A stretch of 64,000 bases of DNA from Pseudarthrobacter oxydans (GTDB lineage: Bacteria; Actinomycetota; Actinomycetes; Actinomycetales; Micrococcaceae): contig NZ_JAUSSN010000001.1 in assembly GCF_030812335.1 (NCBI RefSeq), forward strand, positions 1-64,000, written 5' to 3'. The first letter of the stretch is position 1, and the number at the start of each line of letters is the position of its first letter. Below the pieces are notes generated by a model that was not told the origin of the DNA, did not search any database, and worked only from the letters and a program-made list of their open reading frames with translations. The translations under genes were made by a program, and so were the position numbers. Positions 33,671 through 42,595 of the stretch are shown piece after piece.

Positions 33671-34534
33671 TTACGAGGCCAGGGTTCCGCGGACAATGCT
33701 CACGCTGGAGTGCGCGGGATTGCCGTCGACCGGCTCGTCCGAGACGTCCACAATCGGGTACTCGCCCAGATCCAGGCCCGCCGGCACCGCGAAAGTCCCG
33801 GACTCGGAGGTCATGACGCCCAGGCTCACCAGCCGGGACAGATCCGGCGCGATCAGCCAGACCTCCTGGTACCCGCGGGCCTCGTTCTTGTCGACCCGGA
33901 CCTCCAGGGTGCGCTGCCCGTCCTGGGTCTCGACGACCCGCGCCGAGCCGGTGGCGGAATGCTGGTCCACGGGCGCAAGTTCGGCCTGGGCGAGCGGGGT
34001 CACCGCCGGCTGGTTCTGCTGCACGGACCAGAAGACCCCTGCCGCCAGCAGTGCCGTGGACGCTGCGGCCGCCAGCCACACCCCGGGCCGGCGGATCCAG
34101 CCGGAGCCCCCGCGTGGTTCCCGCTTTCGCGCGGCCCGTTCCTCCCGGGACGGGAGCGGCGTCGGGGAGCCGGCCGCTGACTGAGGCGGCTGCGTCTCCC
34201 CCTGCGGCGGCTGTGTCTGTGTCTGCGGCGGCTGTGTCTGTGCCGGAGCCGGTGCCGGCGTGCGGGAGTCCGACACAGCCGGGGATCCCAGCGGGTCGGC
34301 GGCGACGGCGGCGGAAAGCCCCAGGGTGCGGTGGATTCCTGCCCACACCTGGGGTCCCGGCGACTCCAGCACGGAGGCGTCGGGTGGTCCGGGCTTCGCC
34401 GCCACGACGGCTCGGCGGAAGCCGGCGTAGTCTGCCGCACAGCTGGGGCAGGAACGGAGGTGGTCCGCGGCGTCGTCTCCGAGCTCTTCGCCGAGGGCCA
34501 GCAGGCTCAGGGACTCCGGGTCAAGATGTTGCAC
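33671..34534 (-). CDS. rskA: Anti-sigma factor, RskA family
   Basis: 287 aa. The N-terminal zinc-binding anti-sigma motif is HLRSCPSC (HxxxCxxC) near residues 25-32. A disordered Pro/Gln/Thr-rich linker with QTQPPQ repeats, one transmembrane helix (VWLAAAASTALLAAGVFW) and the extracytoplasmic RskA domain (EVWLIAPDLSRLVSLGVM; GLDLGEYPIVDVSDEP) follow. It holds the ECF sigma factor encoded just upstream at the membrane. The GTG start overlaps the sigma gene by 14 nt, so synthesis is coupled. Confidence 0.92.
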   Translation of the reverse strand: MQHLDPESLSLLALGEELGDDAADHLRSCPSCAADYAGFRRAVVAAKPGPPDASVLESPGPQVWAGIHRTLGLSAAVAADPLGSPAVSDSRTPAPAPAQTQPPQTQTQPPQGETQPPQSAAGSPTPLPSREERAARKREPRGGSGWIRRPGVWLAAAASTALLAAGVFWSVQQNQPAVTPLAQAELAPVDQHSATGSARVVETQDGQRTLEVRVDKNEARGYQEVWLIAPDLSRLVSLGVMTSESGTFAVPAGLDLGEYPIVDVSDEPVDGNPAHSSVSIVRGTLAS

Positions 34535-35150
34535 GGTCTACCTCCAATCGGGTTCTGAGCTGGGACAGGCTGCGGCGGATGTGGCTTTTGACCGTACCAA
34601 GGGGCAGGTCCAGTTTCTGTGAAATCTGCGAATGCGTCAGGTCATCGTAGAAGGCGAGCTTGAGGATGGATCCTTGAGGCTCCCCGAGCCTTTCCAGTTC
34701 CCCGTCCAGCAGCAGACGGTCGGCCAGGACCTCCGCGGCTGCGTGCCCGGCCGCCTGTTCCGGGTCCGGAGAGAGTTCGACGGCGGCAAGCACCTTCCGG
34801 GTTTCCCGCATCGAAGCCGCCTGCGCGTCCGTGATCGCGTTCCGGGTGATGCCCACGATCCACGCCGGCAGCCGCGATTTCGAGGGGTCGAACGCAGACC
34901 GCGAGCGCCAGACCCGGATGAACACTTCCTGGGTGACATCATCCGCGGCGGAGTTGTCGCGCAGCGAGCGCAGCGCCAGCGTGTGCACCAGGGGCGCGAA
35001 CTGCCGGTACGCCTCTGCCAGAGCGCTTTCGTCACCGGCGGCGAAGGACTCGTTGAGTCGCGCGTCCCAAGCGGAAGAGGCGTCGAAAGGTGCCAAGCCC
35101 GGCTCCTTCCCCCTGCTGGTGGCGACGATGAGCGCGGCATCCTGAGTCAT
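34521..35150 (-). CDS. sigK: ECF RNA polymerase sigma factor, SigK-like
   Basis: 209 aa. Region 2 spans about 42-105 (FAPLVHTLALRSLRDNSAADDVTQEVFIRVWRS) and region 4 about 150-200 (LAFYDDLTHSQISQKLDLPLGTVKSHIRRSL). It directs RNA polymerase to a small regulon when released by the membrane anti-sigma factor encoded downstream. The ATG overlaps the sortase stop by 4 nt, so DUF4397 protein, sortase, sigma and anti-sigma form one unit. Confidence 0.92.
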   Translation of the reverse strand: MTQDAALIVATSRGKEPGLAPFDASSAWDARLNESFAAGDESALAEAYRQFAPLVHTLALRSLRDNSAADDVTQEVFIRVWRSRSAFDPSKSRLPAWIVGITRNAITDAQAASMRETRKVLAAVELSPDPEQAAGHAAAEVLADRLLLDGELERLGEPQGSILKLAFYDDLTHSQISQKLDLPLGTVKSHIRRSLSQLRTRLEVDRATS

Positions 35151-35893
35151 GCCGGCACCGCCGTGACAATCACATTGTCGCCGTAGTCCTGTTGTTCGTC
35201 CAGCCATCGGCCACCGCAGGTCACCAGCTTCAGTTCGGGCGGGCCGTCGCGCCGGAAGATGGATGCGCCGTCGAACGCGTCCTTGGCCATGAGCTCCACC
35301 CCGGTCACCCGGAACGTCACGGGCGCTGCCCCCTCGCGCTGCACCGTCACGAGGGTGCCGGGCTCGAGCGATTTGAGCTGGGAAAAGGGCGCCGTATCGG
35401 AGGTCGTGTCGACGTGCGCCGCGACCACCGCGGTGCCGGCGGCGGCTCCGGGGGCCGGGCCGAAGCGGTACCAGCCGGCCTCATTGAACGGCTCTGGGAT
35501 CTCCATCGCCCCGTCCGGGCTGACACCCACCTCCACGATCGGCATGTTGATGGTGGTTCCCGCCACGGTCAGGAAGCGCGGGGCCGGGTCCTTGGGCGTC
35601 TGGGCCTGTGGGGTGGCCGGCCGGACCGGGATGGCCGGAGCCGGGACCGGACCGGCAGTGGCCTGCGTCGGGGGCTGCGGGGCGGCTGTCTCCGTCACGG
35701 TACTCCCAGTGCCCGTACTCTCCGTGGACAGGGGCTGCGGCGGCGCGGTTTCCTGGGGTGCGGTGCATCCCGCAATCAGGATCGCCATCGAGACAGCTGT
35801 GGCCGCGATCGGGGCGGCGGAGACTTGTTCGGAGATCCGCGGACCACGAGTCGGTGGCCGCCGGGTGGCTTCCGCCGTCGTCGTGGGCTTCAT
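35147..35893 (-). CDS. Class F sortase
   Basis: 248 aa. An N-terminal membrane anchor or lipoprotein-like signal (ATAVSMAILIAGC) is followed by a Pro/Thr-rich linker and a sortase beta-barrel (about 115-248). Catalytic His in VVAAHVDT and Cys in LVTCGG are present. The Arg usually found shortly before the final strand (YRDN-type motif) is replaced: here the sequence is DYGDNVIV, so the third catalytic residue is unclear. AGGAGG lies 7 nt before the ATG. It probably attaches or polymerises secreted proteins, perhaps the DUF4397 neighbour, although that lacks a clear LPxTG. Confidence 0.87.
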   Translation of the reverse strand: MKPTTTAEATRRPPTRGPRISEQVSAAPIAATAVSMAILIAGCTAPQETAPPQPLSTESTGTGSTVTETAAPQPPTQATAGPVPAPAIPVRPATPQAQTPKDPAPRFLTVAGTTINMPIVEVGVSPDGAMEIPEPFNEAGWYRFGPAPGAAAGTAVVAAHVDTTSDTAPFSQLKSLEPGTLVTVQREGAAPVTFRVTGVELMAKDAFDGASIFRRDGPPELKLVTCGGRWLDEQQDYGDNVIVTAVPA

Positions 35894-35972
35894 GTCCGTC
35901 CTCCTGCCGTGTTGAAGCTCGTGTGCCGGCCGCCCGGCGGGTAGCCTGGCGGCCGGCACTAGCGGGTGCGGC

Positions 35973-36806
35973 CTAGCGGGTGCGGCGGAGCGCCGGCTGC
36001 TTGCGGGACACGGCGACCCCGCCGGCAAGCAACAGGAGGACCGCGGCGCCGATGCCTACCGTGGCGGCTGTCTGGCCGGCTGATGCGGTTCCGTCAGCGG
36101 CGCCGGAGCGTGCTCCGGGGACGCCGGCGGGGGCGGAGTGCAGGCCCTCAATGTTCTGCACGGCCACCGCCAGGTTGTTGTCCGCGAGGCTGCCCCACGC
36201 GTACACGACCGTGTGGGTGCCCTCGGCGACCGTCACATCTGCCGGGCCGATGACCGGAGCCGTGGTGCCGGCGGCGGCCACCGCAACGGACAACGTGCCG
36301 GGATCCAGCGTGAGGGTCTCCTCATTGGGGTTGGCCAGGCCGGAGATGACGGGCGTACCGCCAGCGAGGACATCCACGGCCGGCGCCGCTGCCGTGTGGC
36401 GGACCGTGAGTTTGCCCTTGCCGGGGTCGATCTGCGAAACGTCGTTCGTGAAGAAGTTGGCCGTCGGTGCGCCTGCAGCGTCGAGGTTGGCCACGGCGGT
36501 GTAGTTGCCGCTGGCGGCGAGGGTGACCTTCACGGGCCCGATCACGGGGGCGGAGGCGTCCGCGGCATCGGCGGCGGTGATGGCCAGGTCGTAGTCGCCG
36601 GCCGGCAGAGCCAGGGGACCGGCCAGGGTCCCGGGGGCGAAATCGTCGAGGGTGCGTTCGCCGTTGACCCAGACGTCAACGGTCAGACCCGGAACGCCAT
36701 GAAGAACGGACAGCTGGGCGTCGGACTCGGCCGCCCGGGCGGGGCCGGCAAGGGTAAGAGCTGCCGCGATTGCCACGGCGCCTGCTGTGAAAAGGCTGGT
36801 ACGCAT
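35973..36806 (-). CDS. Secreted DUF4397 protein with C-terminal membrane anchor
   Basis: 277 aa. The signal peptide MRTSLFTAGAVAIAAALTLA ends near AARA. Two DUF4397 beta-sandwich repeats span about 30-220 (LSVLHGVPGLTVDVWVNGE; LTVRHTAAAPAVDVLAGG). The C-terminus has a transmembrane helix (VGIGAAVLLLLAGGVAV) and a basic tail SRKQPALRRTR, the layout of a cell-wall-sorted protein, but no LPxTG motif is evident. It is the first gene of the sortase/ECF sigma operon. Function unknown. Confidence 0.85.
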   Translation of the reverse strand: MRTSLFTAGAVAIAAALTLAGPARAAESDAQLSVLHGVPGLTVDVWVNGERTLDDFAPGTLAGPLALPAGDYDLAITAADAADASAPVIGPVKVTLAASGNYTAVANLDAAGAPTANFFTNDVSQIDPGKGKLTVRHTAAAPAVDVLAGGTPVISGLANPNEETLTLDPGTLSVAVAAAGTTAPVIGPADVTVAEGTHTVVYAWGSLADNNLAVAVQNIEGLHSAPAGVPGARSGAADGTASAGQTAATVGIGAAVLLLLAGGVAVSRKQPALRRTR

Positions 36807-36861
36807 TTACATCTCCTTCAACGGCCCGTCAGGCGGGCGATTTTTGCTTACACCCCTACTA

Positions 36862-36885
36862 CCGACGCACGGGCGCGTTTGGATG
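36862..36885 (-). promoter_or_regulatory. Possible ECF-type promoter before the DUF4397 operon
   Basis: The minus strand has GCATCCAAAC followed 13 nt after CATCC by CGTCGG. The elements resemble those of ECF19/SigK-like promoters, but the spacing is shorter than usual. Autoregulation by the operon's own sigma factor would fit the context. Confidence 0.3.
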
Positions 36886-37051
36886 CACATGCATGTAGAT
36901 ATCTTTTTGAAGAATTTGCGGGCGCGGCCACGGGGCGCAGCGGCGAAGACTTTGGGAGACCCGCGATCGGCAAAAATCTACGGCGCAGCAAAGCGGCCGG
37001 GCCGCTCTGGTGAGTTGCCCGGCCGCTGCCGGAGATGCTGCCTCCGGTGTC

Positions 37052-38842
37052 CTAGGGGCGCGGCGGGCTGTCCGCCTTGGCGGGAGCTTCCGGTTTGTCC
37101 GGGCCGGAGGCGGCTGGCCCGCCGATTCCGTGGAAGCCTGTCTGGCCCTCGGCCGGCCCCGCCGTGGCCGCGCCCATCCCGCCGGCGCCTGCCCCACCCG
37201 GGACTGGCTGGCCTGTCCCACCCGGGACGGACCCGCCCGGACCGGTCTGGCCATAGATGGGCGGGGCGGCGGCGGGGCCGCCAGGAACAGGGGCGTACCC
37301 CGGGCCGGCCGGAGGCACCGCCGGCGGAATCGCAGGGGCGTCTCCCGGATCCCGCGGCCCCATATCCAGGCGGAACGGCGGGTATTCGTCACGCATCAGG
37401 GAAACGTAGGCAACCACGCGGTAGATCCAGCGGTTCAGGCCCATGAGGAAGTCGAAAAGACCCCGCGAGTACACGCCGGTGAACAGCAGGATGATCCCGG
37501 CAATGAAGACGAGCAGCCCGAACAGGGAGAGCCCCGTGCTCACCTGCACCCATTCGCCGTCGCGGTTCACCCAAGTCTGGGCGGTCCCGGTCAGCAGCGA
37601 GATGATCAGCAGGTGCGGGATGGCCAGCAGCCAGGACTTCACGAGCACCAGGCCGCGGGAGAGCTTCTCCGGATAGTCGACGTCGAAGTCGGCCGGGTAG
37701 TCGGTGCGCTCCAAGGTGAAGGGCGGATAGGTGTCCGTGCCGAGCGCCCCGTACGAGTAGAAGGCCACCCGCCAGCTCCAGCGGATCACCCCGACGTTGA
37801 AGTTGAACAGCGAGCGCGGGTAGCGCCCGGTGAAGAGGATCGCGAACCACGCCACGATTGTGACTACTCCGAAGGCAAACCAGAGGAAGAAGAGGACGAT
37901 GAAGTGCGGGATCGCCAGGAGCCACTTAACCAGCCACTTCCAGCGGGACAGGTTCGGGTCCAGGTAGCCGCTGAGTCGGGCCGGGTAGACGACGCCGGCA
38001 CCCGGCGGGACACCCGCCGCGGCGCCTGCTGGGGAACCCTGCACCGCACCCGGCACCGCACCGGCCGTATAGAGCTGGGGTGCGGAGGCCGCGGACGAGG
38101 GCTGCAGCTCGCCCGGCAGGGGCTGTGGCTGTCCGGGCTGCAGCTGGCCGGGCTGAGGAGGTCCTCCCTTGCCGCGGCCCAGCCCTGCGGCCCCAAGCAC
38201 GATCAGGGGTACGCCGATGAGCAGGAACAATATTCCGCCGACCAGCAGCCCGACAAAGACGGGCCACAGCAGGTTGGACCGGGCGCCGGCTTTCATGTCC
38301 ACAACCACCGGGGCACTGGCGTCGGCGTTCATGATCACCACAGCCCAGCTGCCGGACCGCAGGTCCCATTCGAGCTGCTGCTCCCCCGGGCCGCTGGCGG
38401 ATGCGGCCCAGAACCCCTGGTCCGCGGGCATCGCCGGAACCTGGGTGCCGGCTACGTCCCGGTAGTCCACCCGGAAGGGGTTGAACCGCACGTCGGTGAT
38501 CTCTGAGTGGCTGACGCCGTTCAGGTAGGCCGCCACGTCGCTGCGCGGCCCGATGCCGATGAAGATTTCCTTGCCGGCCGCGGCCGATCCGCCGATCATG
38601 ACACTTCCGACCACGCCGACCGGGGCCGTGTCCGGCACGCCCTCGTCGGCCATGATGTCGAGGCGCGGTGTCGTCAGGGCATAGGAGTTCGTGGCATACC
38701 GTTCCGACGGGGTCGTGAAGTAGCCGTTGTCGCGTTGCAGGTAGTTGGCGAACCCTGCGGCGCCGGCAGCAGCCAGCAGCCCCAGTCCGAGAAGTGCGCT
38801 GAGCGTGCCCAGCACCAGCATGACTATCCGGCCTGGTCGCAT
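37052..38842 (-). CDS. DUF4389 membrane protein (two-domain)
   Basis: 596 aa. An N-terminal transmembrane helix (about 8-30) precedes an extracytoplasmic beta-rich domain and a second membrane segment (WPVFVGLLVGGILFLLIGVPL). A Pro/Gln/Gly-rich linker is followed by two DUF4389 units, each with WLLAIPH, F(L/T)GRYPR or GVYSRGLFDF and (R/I)W..RV. motifs, in about 300-500. The C-terminus is Pro/Gly-rich. Function unknown; the duplicated core suggests a pseudo-dimeric membrane fold. Confidence 0.82.
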   Translation of the reverse strand: MRPGRIVMLVLGTLSALLGLGLLAAAGAAGFANYLQRDNGYFTTPSERYATNSYALTTPRLDIMADEGVPDTAPVGVVGSVMIGGSAAAGKEIFIGIGPRSDVAAYLNGVSHSEITDVRFNPFRVDYRDVAGTQVPAMPADQGFWAASASGPGEQQLEWDLRSGSWAVVIMNADASAPVVVDMKAGARSNLLWPVFVGLLVGGILFLLIGVPLIVLGAAGLGRGKGGPPQPGQLQPGQPQPLPGELQPSSAASAPQLYTAGAVPGAVQGSPAGAAAGVPPGAGVVYPARLSGYLDPNLSRWKWLVKWLLAIPHFIVLFFLWFAFGVVTIVAWFAILFTGRYPRSLFNFNVGVIRWSWRVAFYSYGALGTDTYPPFTLERTDYPADFDVDYPEKLSRGLVLVKSWLLAIPHLLIISLLTGTAQTWVNRDGEWVQVSTGLSLFGLLVFIAGIILLFTGVYSRGLFDFLMGLNRWIYRVVAYVSLMRDEYPPFRLDMGPRDPGDAPAIPPAVPPAGPGYAPVPGGPAAAPPIYGQTGPGGSVPGGTGQPVPGGAGAGGMGAATAGPAEGQTGFHGIGGPAASGPDKPEAPAKADSPPRP

Positions 38843-38878
38843 GGCCGCCGTCCTTTCAGATGACTCAGATCAGCTCAC

Positions 38879-39325
38879 TCAGCTCCTGAGTGAGGTGAGG
38901 AGGGCTCCTGCCCAGCTTCCCGCTTTCTCGATTTCGCCGTCGCGCAGGGGCCCTTCGGTTCCCTTCACGTAGAAGGGCATGGGTTCGGCGATGATGTCCG
39001 CCCCGCCCGCCTTCAGGGCATGCGCGATCTTCTTGGCGGCATCACCGTGAATAAACATCCGGACGCGGGTGTCGAACGCCGCGGCTTTCACCCCCTTGAG
39101 GGAACCGTCTCCCAGGGCCGCGAGCAGCGCGGTGATCTTCGGCGTCGGGCTCCACCCGTTGATGGGGCTGCCGACCACGAGGAGGTCTCCGGCTGCGAGC
39201 GTGTCAGGCTTGAAGTCGCCGACCGGGACGGAGCTCGCCTGGACTCCGTCAAGCGAACCGGCGATCGCCTCGGCTACCGATCTGGTGTTGCCGTGCGCCG
39301 AATCGTAGACGACCAGGGCTTTCAT
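38879..39325 (-). CDS. Flavodoxin-domain protein
   Basis: 148 aa. Flavodoxin fold: the FMN phosphate loop is in DSAHGNTRSVAEAIA near residues 8-22, and VVGSPINGWSPTPK is a second FMN loop. The length is near classical flavodoxins. A one-electron redox carrier or protoporphyrinogen-oxidase-like protein. The ATG overlaps the stop of the alcohol dehydrogenase gene by 4 nt, so the two are coupled. Confidence 0.87.
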   Translation of the reverse strand: MKALVVYDSAHGNTRSVAEAIAGSLDGVQASSVPVGDFKPDTLAAGDLLVVGSPINGWSPTPKITALLAALGDGSLKGVKAAAFDTRVRMFIHGDAAKKIAHALKAGGADIIAEPMPFYVKGTEGPLRDGEIEKAGSWAGALLTSLRS

Positions 39326-40377
39326 GCCGTGATCACGACCTTGAGGGCTTTGGTTTCCGCGGCCCGGGCGAACGTGTCGTAGGCCTCCAGGAACTGGTCG
39401 AAGCTGAAGTGGTGGGTGGCGAACTTCTCCGCCGGCACCTTCTTCTGGGCCACGAGTTTGAGCAGCATCGGGGTGGTGTTGGCATTCACCAGGCCCATGC
39501 TGATGTTGATGTTCTGGATCCAAAGGTTTTCCACATGCAGCTCCACGGACTTGCCGTGCACGCCGACGTTGGCCACATTGCCGCCCGGGCGGACGATGTC
39601 CGTGCACATGCTGAAAGTCGCCGGGATGCCGACCGCCTCGATTGCCACGTCCACGCCCTGCCCGTCGGTCAGCGCGAGCACCTGTTCCTTCCAGTCGGCG
39701 TCGCCGGAAAGAATGACGTCGGTGGCGCCGAATTCGCGGGACTTGTCCAGCCGGTTCGAGTCAAGATCGATGGCGATGATGGTGGCGGCTCCGTAGAGTC
39801 CGGCGGTTGCGATGGCGGCGAGGCCCACCGGTCCGGCTCCGACGACGGCGACCGTGTCGCCGGGCTTGACGCGACCGTACTGCACGCCGATCTCGAAGCC
39901 GGTGGGGAGGATGTCGGAGAGCATGACGGCCTGTTCGTCGGTGACGCCCTCCGGGAGCAGGTGGAGCGAGTTTTCCGCGTAGGGGACGCGGACGTACTCG
40001 GCCTGCGTGCCGTCGATCAGGTGGCCGAAGACCCAGCCGATGCCGGAGGCCCCTTCCTCGCCCATGCAGTGCGAGTACAGGCCGGTCTTGCAGTTGGCGC
40101 AGTGGCCGCAGGACTTGATGCAGGAGATGATGACGCGGTCCCCCACTTTAAGGCTGGTGACCGAGGAGCCGACGTCGGTGATGGTTCCGACGCCTTCGTG
40201 GCCCAGGATCCGGCCCTTGGTCACGGCCGGAACATCCCCCTTGAGGATGTGGAGGTCCGTTCCGCAGATCGTGGTGGTCTCCACTTTGACGATCACGTCA
40301 CTGGGATTCTGGATCTTCGGATCGGGAACGTCCGTCCAGGACTTCGCACCGGGACCGCCATAGACGAGGGCTTTCAC
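39322..40377 (-). CDS. Zinc-dependent alcohol dehydrogenase
   Basis: 351 aa, medium-chain dehydrogenase. Catalytic zinc ligands are Cys in CGTDLHIL and His/Glu in GHEGVGTI; the structural zinc lobe has CIKSCGHCANCKTGLYSHC. The Rossmann motif is GAGPVGLAAIATAG. Acts on alcohols or aldehydes with NAD; the QYGRVKPGDTVAV region and overall plan resemble glutathione-independent formaldehyde and isopropanol dehydrogenase-like enzymes, without proof. AAGGAGA precedes the GTG start. Coupled to a STAS-like gene upstream and flavodoxin downstream. Confidence 0.92.
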   Translation of the reverse strand: MKALVYGGPGAKSWTDVPDPKIQNPSDVIVKVETTTICGTDLHILKGDVPAVTKGRILGHEGVGTITDVGSSVTSLKVGDRVIISCIKSCGHCANCKTGLYSHCMGEEGASGIGWVFGHLIDGTQAEYVRVPYAENSLHLLPEGVTDEQAVMLSDILPTGFEIGVQYGRVKPGDTVAVVGAGPVGLAAIATAGLYGAATIIAIDLDSNRLDKSREFGATDVILSGDADWKEQVLALTDGQGVDVAIEAVGIPATFSMCTDIVRPGGNVANVGVHGKSVELHVENLWIQNINISMGLVNANTTPMLLKLVAQKKVPAEKFATHHFSFDQFLEAYDTFARAAETKALKVVITA

Positions 40378-40745
40378 GCGTTCTCCTTGATTCTGAGGAT
40401 GCTCGGCGGATCCACGATGCGCAACCGGCACGGGGTGACCGTGCCGTCGATGCCGGATGACACGACCGAGCGACTGGCATGGTCGTGCAGTTCTTCTATG
40501 GCCTCGGCTGTTACGCGGGCATGGGCGAGGTCCACCACGATTTCGTAACCGGGAAGTTTCGCGGTCACGCGGCGGCAGACGACATAAAGCGCCCTGATAT
40601 TCGCCGGCGTCACGACGCCGCGCACGTTGACCCGAGCAGACTCCTCATTTGCGTCAATCCGGATGAGCACCCTAATGCGCGGATCCCCGTGCGAGGGGTG
40701 CGCGTAGTAGGCGCTGGACCGGCTTCCGTGCTGCCTGTGCGTCAT
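40374..40745 (-). CDS. STAS-like small protein
   Basis: 123 aa. The core IRIDANEESARVNVRGVVTPAN and YEIVVDLAHARVTAEAIEEL resemble the STAS fold of anti-sigma antagonist proteins, though the phosphorylatable Ser/Thr position is not clear. A 30-residue polar N-terminus precedes it. Its stop overlaps the ADH start, making a STAS-ADH-flavodoxin unit. Role unknown; a regulatory or scaffold function is inference. Confidence 0.65.
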   Translation of the reverse strand: MTHRQHGSRSSAYYAHPSHGDPRIRVLIRIDANEESARVNVRGVVTPANIRALYVVCRRVTAKLPGYEIVVDLAHARVTAEAIEELHDHASRSVVSSGIDGTVTPCRLRIVDPPSILRIKENA

Positions 40746-40813
40746 GCGGGGTCAGAGCTCCCGCGCAGCCCGTGGTCGGTCTCAAGAATGTAAGAATCGC
40801 TGATAACAGTCAT
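40742..40813 (-). CDS. Possible 23-aa leader peptide
   Basis: A short ORF, MTVISDSYILETDHGLRGSS plus three residues, has an AGGAGA upstream of its ATG, and its stop overlaps the ATG of the STAS-like gene (ATGA). It could couple translation of the operon or be a chance ORF. No homologue is recognised. Confidence 0.25.
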   Translation of the reverse strand: MTVISDSYILETDHGLRGSSDPA

Positions 40814-41077
40814 AGTGGCTGCGGTCTCCTGCCGTCTGCCCGCAGACACGGGCAGTGCAGAATGCCTTTTCCTTCCCCAAGGTTCGAGCGAGACCGTACA
40901 ACTGATAAGCAAGCGGTTCATCCCCAATGGCCGTGCAGGAACCGCCCCAAATTCAGCTTGGTGTGTGCGTCTTCCCTGGGCAAGGGGCGAAAGTCCCTTG
41001 TCCGGGGGACAACCGGAATCCGGCCGCTGCGGCGGTCCGGATTGGCGCGGCGCGCTCCGGCCCATAGCCTGTGTCCT
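40814..41077. other. Intergenic region between divergent operons
   Basis: About 260 bp between the STAS-like operon and the amidohydrolase. Apart from the -10 box at 41065 it holds no clear gene, repeat or operator. Confidence 0.4.
41065..41070 (+). promoter_or_regulatory. -10 box, amidohydrolase (leaderless)
   Basis: TAGCCT ends 7 nt before the ATG at 41078. There is no Shine-Dalgarno. Confidence 0.45.
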
Positions 41078-42586
41078 ATGCCTGAGACTCCAGCCGCTGC
41101 CGTGACCCGCCACCTCGTGGTCGCCTCGGCGCGGATCCCCGGTTACACCGCGCTGTACGACGTGCACGTGGCCAACGGGGTGGTTTCGCGGATCGCTCCC
41201 GCCGGAACGGTTGTTCGTCCCGATTCCCAGGTGGTCGACCTGGACGGCCGCTTCGTTATCCCGGGGCTGTGGGATGAGCATGTCCACATGACGCAGTGGG
41301 CCCTCGCCGCCAACCGGATCGACGTCTCCGGGGCCGCCTCGGCGCGCGAGGCGGCCGAAGTCGTACATTCCGCCCTGTCCGGCCTCGGCCCCGCCGGTGA
41401 GGGAGGAGGCGGCCTGACCGTCGTGGGTGTCGGTTTCCGGGACGCCGTCTGGGCGGATGTTCCCAGCCTGGAGCTGCTCGACGGCGCCACCGGCGGCCTG
41501 CCGACGGCGCTGCTCAGCCATGACCTGCACTGCGTGTGGCTCAACAGCGCGGCAGCGACCCGCTACGGCGTGCCGGTGGACTCCTCCGGGCTGCTGCGCG
41601 AGGAGCCTGCCTTTGAACTGACCCGTGAGCTGGGTAGGCTGCCGGACGCGGTGGTGGATGCCTGGGTGCGGGAGTCCGCGCAGGCGGCGGCCGCACGCGG
41701 GATCGTGGGGATTGTCGATTTCGAAATGACCTGGAACCGCGAGGTGTGGCTGCGCCGCGTGGCGGGCGGGTTCGATTCCTTCCGGGTCGACGCAGGCGTC
41801 TATCCGCAGGACCTGGCGCGGGCCGTCGCGGAGGGGATGCGGACCGGGCAGGAGCTCGACGGCGGGGCGGGGCTGCTGCGGGTGGGCCCGCTCAAGGTGC
41901 TGATTGACGGCTCGCTGAACACGCGGACCGCGTACTGTGTGGACCCGTATCCGCATGGCGGCCGCGGGCTGCTGACCGTGAGCGAGGCAGAACTGCTGGA
42001 GCTGCTGGTCCGGGCCCGGGAGTGCGGCTTTGTGCCGGCGGTGCACGCGATCGGCGACGGCGCGAATGAGGTGGCGCTGAATGCCTTCGCGGCGGCCGGG
42101 ATCGCCGGTCGGATTGAGCATGCCCAGTTTGTCCGGGAACAGGACTTCGCGCGCTTCGGCGAGCTGGGGCTGACCGCGAGTGTCCAGCCCGCCCACGCCC
42201 TCGATGACCGTGATGCTGCCGATTCCAACTGGGCCGGGCGAACGGAGCGGGCGTTCCCGCTGCGGTCGCTGCTGGCTGCCGGTGCCACGCTGGCGCTGGG
42301 CTCCGATGCGCCGGTGGCGCCACTGGAGCCGTGGACCGCCATGGCGGCGGCCACCACACGGGCGCGGCAGGACGGGCGGGCGCCCTGGCATCCGGAGCAG
42401 GCGCTCACGCGGCAGGAGGCCCTGGCCGCGTCAACGCGCGGGCGGGGCAGGATCCGGGTCGGGGATACGGCGGATCTCGTGGCGCTCGACGGCGACCCGC
42501 TGGGAGTAGCGGACGCCGTCTTTGCGGCGATGCCCGTGGCCGCGACGCTCGTGGCCGGGCGGTTCACGTTCCGGGACGGCGTCTGA
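41078..42586 (+). CDS. Amidohydrolase family protein (YtcJ-like)
   Basis: 502 aa. The metal-binding HxH lies in WDEHVHM after FVIPGL, and later ligands occur in PAVHAIGD and RIEHAQF; LGSDAPVAPLEPWTAM supplies the final Asp. Deacylase or amidohydrolase of the YtcJ group; substrate unknown. The start is preceded by a -10 box at 7 nt, suggesting leaderless mRNA. Single gene. Confidence 0.9.
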   Translation: MPETPAAAVTRHLVVASARIPGYTALYDVHVANGVVSRIAPAGTVVRPDSQVVDLDGRFVIPGLWDEHVHMTQWALAANRIDVSGAASAREAAEVVHSALSGLGPAGEGGGGLTVVGVGFRDAVWADVPSLELLDGATGGLPTALLSHDLHCVWLNSAAATRYGVPVDSSGLLREEPAFELTRELGRLPDAVVDAWVRESAQAAAARGIVGIVDFEMTWNREVWLRRVAGGFDSFRVDAGVYPQDLARAVAEGMRTGQELDGGAGLLRVGPLKVLIDGSLNTRTAYCVDPYPHGGRGLLTVSEAELLELLVRARECGFVPAVHAIGDGANEVALNAFAAAGIAGRIEHAQFVREQDFARFGELGLTASVQPAHALDDRDAADSNWAGRTERAFPLRSLLAAGATLALGSDAPVAPLEPWTAMAAATTRARQDGRAPWHPEQALTRQEALAASTRGRGRIRVGDTADLVALDGDPLGVADAVFAAMPVAATLVAGRFTFRDGV

Positions 42587-42595
42587 CCTGCTAAA

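Noticed and set aside
40742-42391. Minus-strand open frame of about 549 codons opposite the amidohydrolase
   Set aside because: It is an antisense shadow of an intact, recognised enzyme; only its last 23 codons have independent support as a leader peptide.
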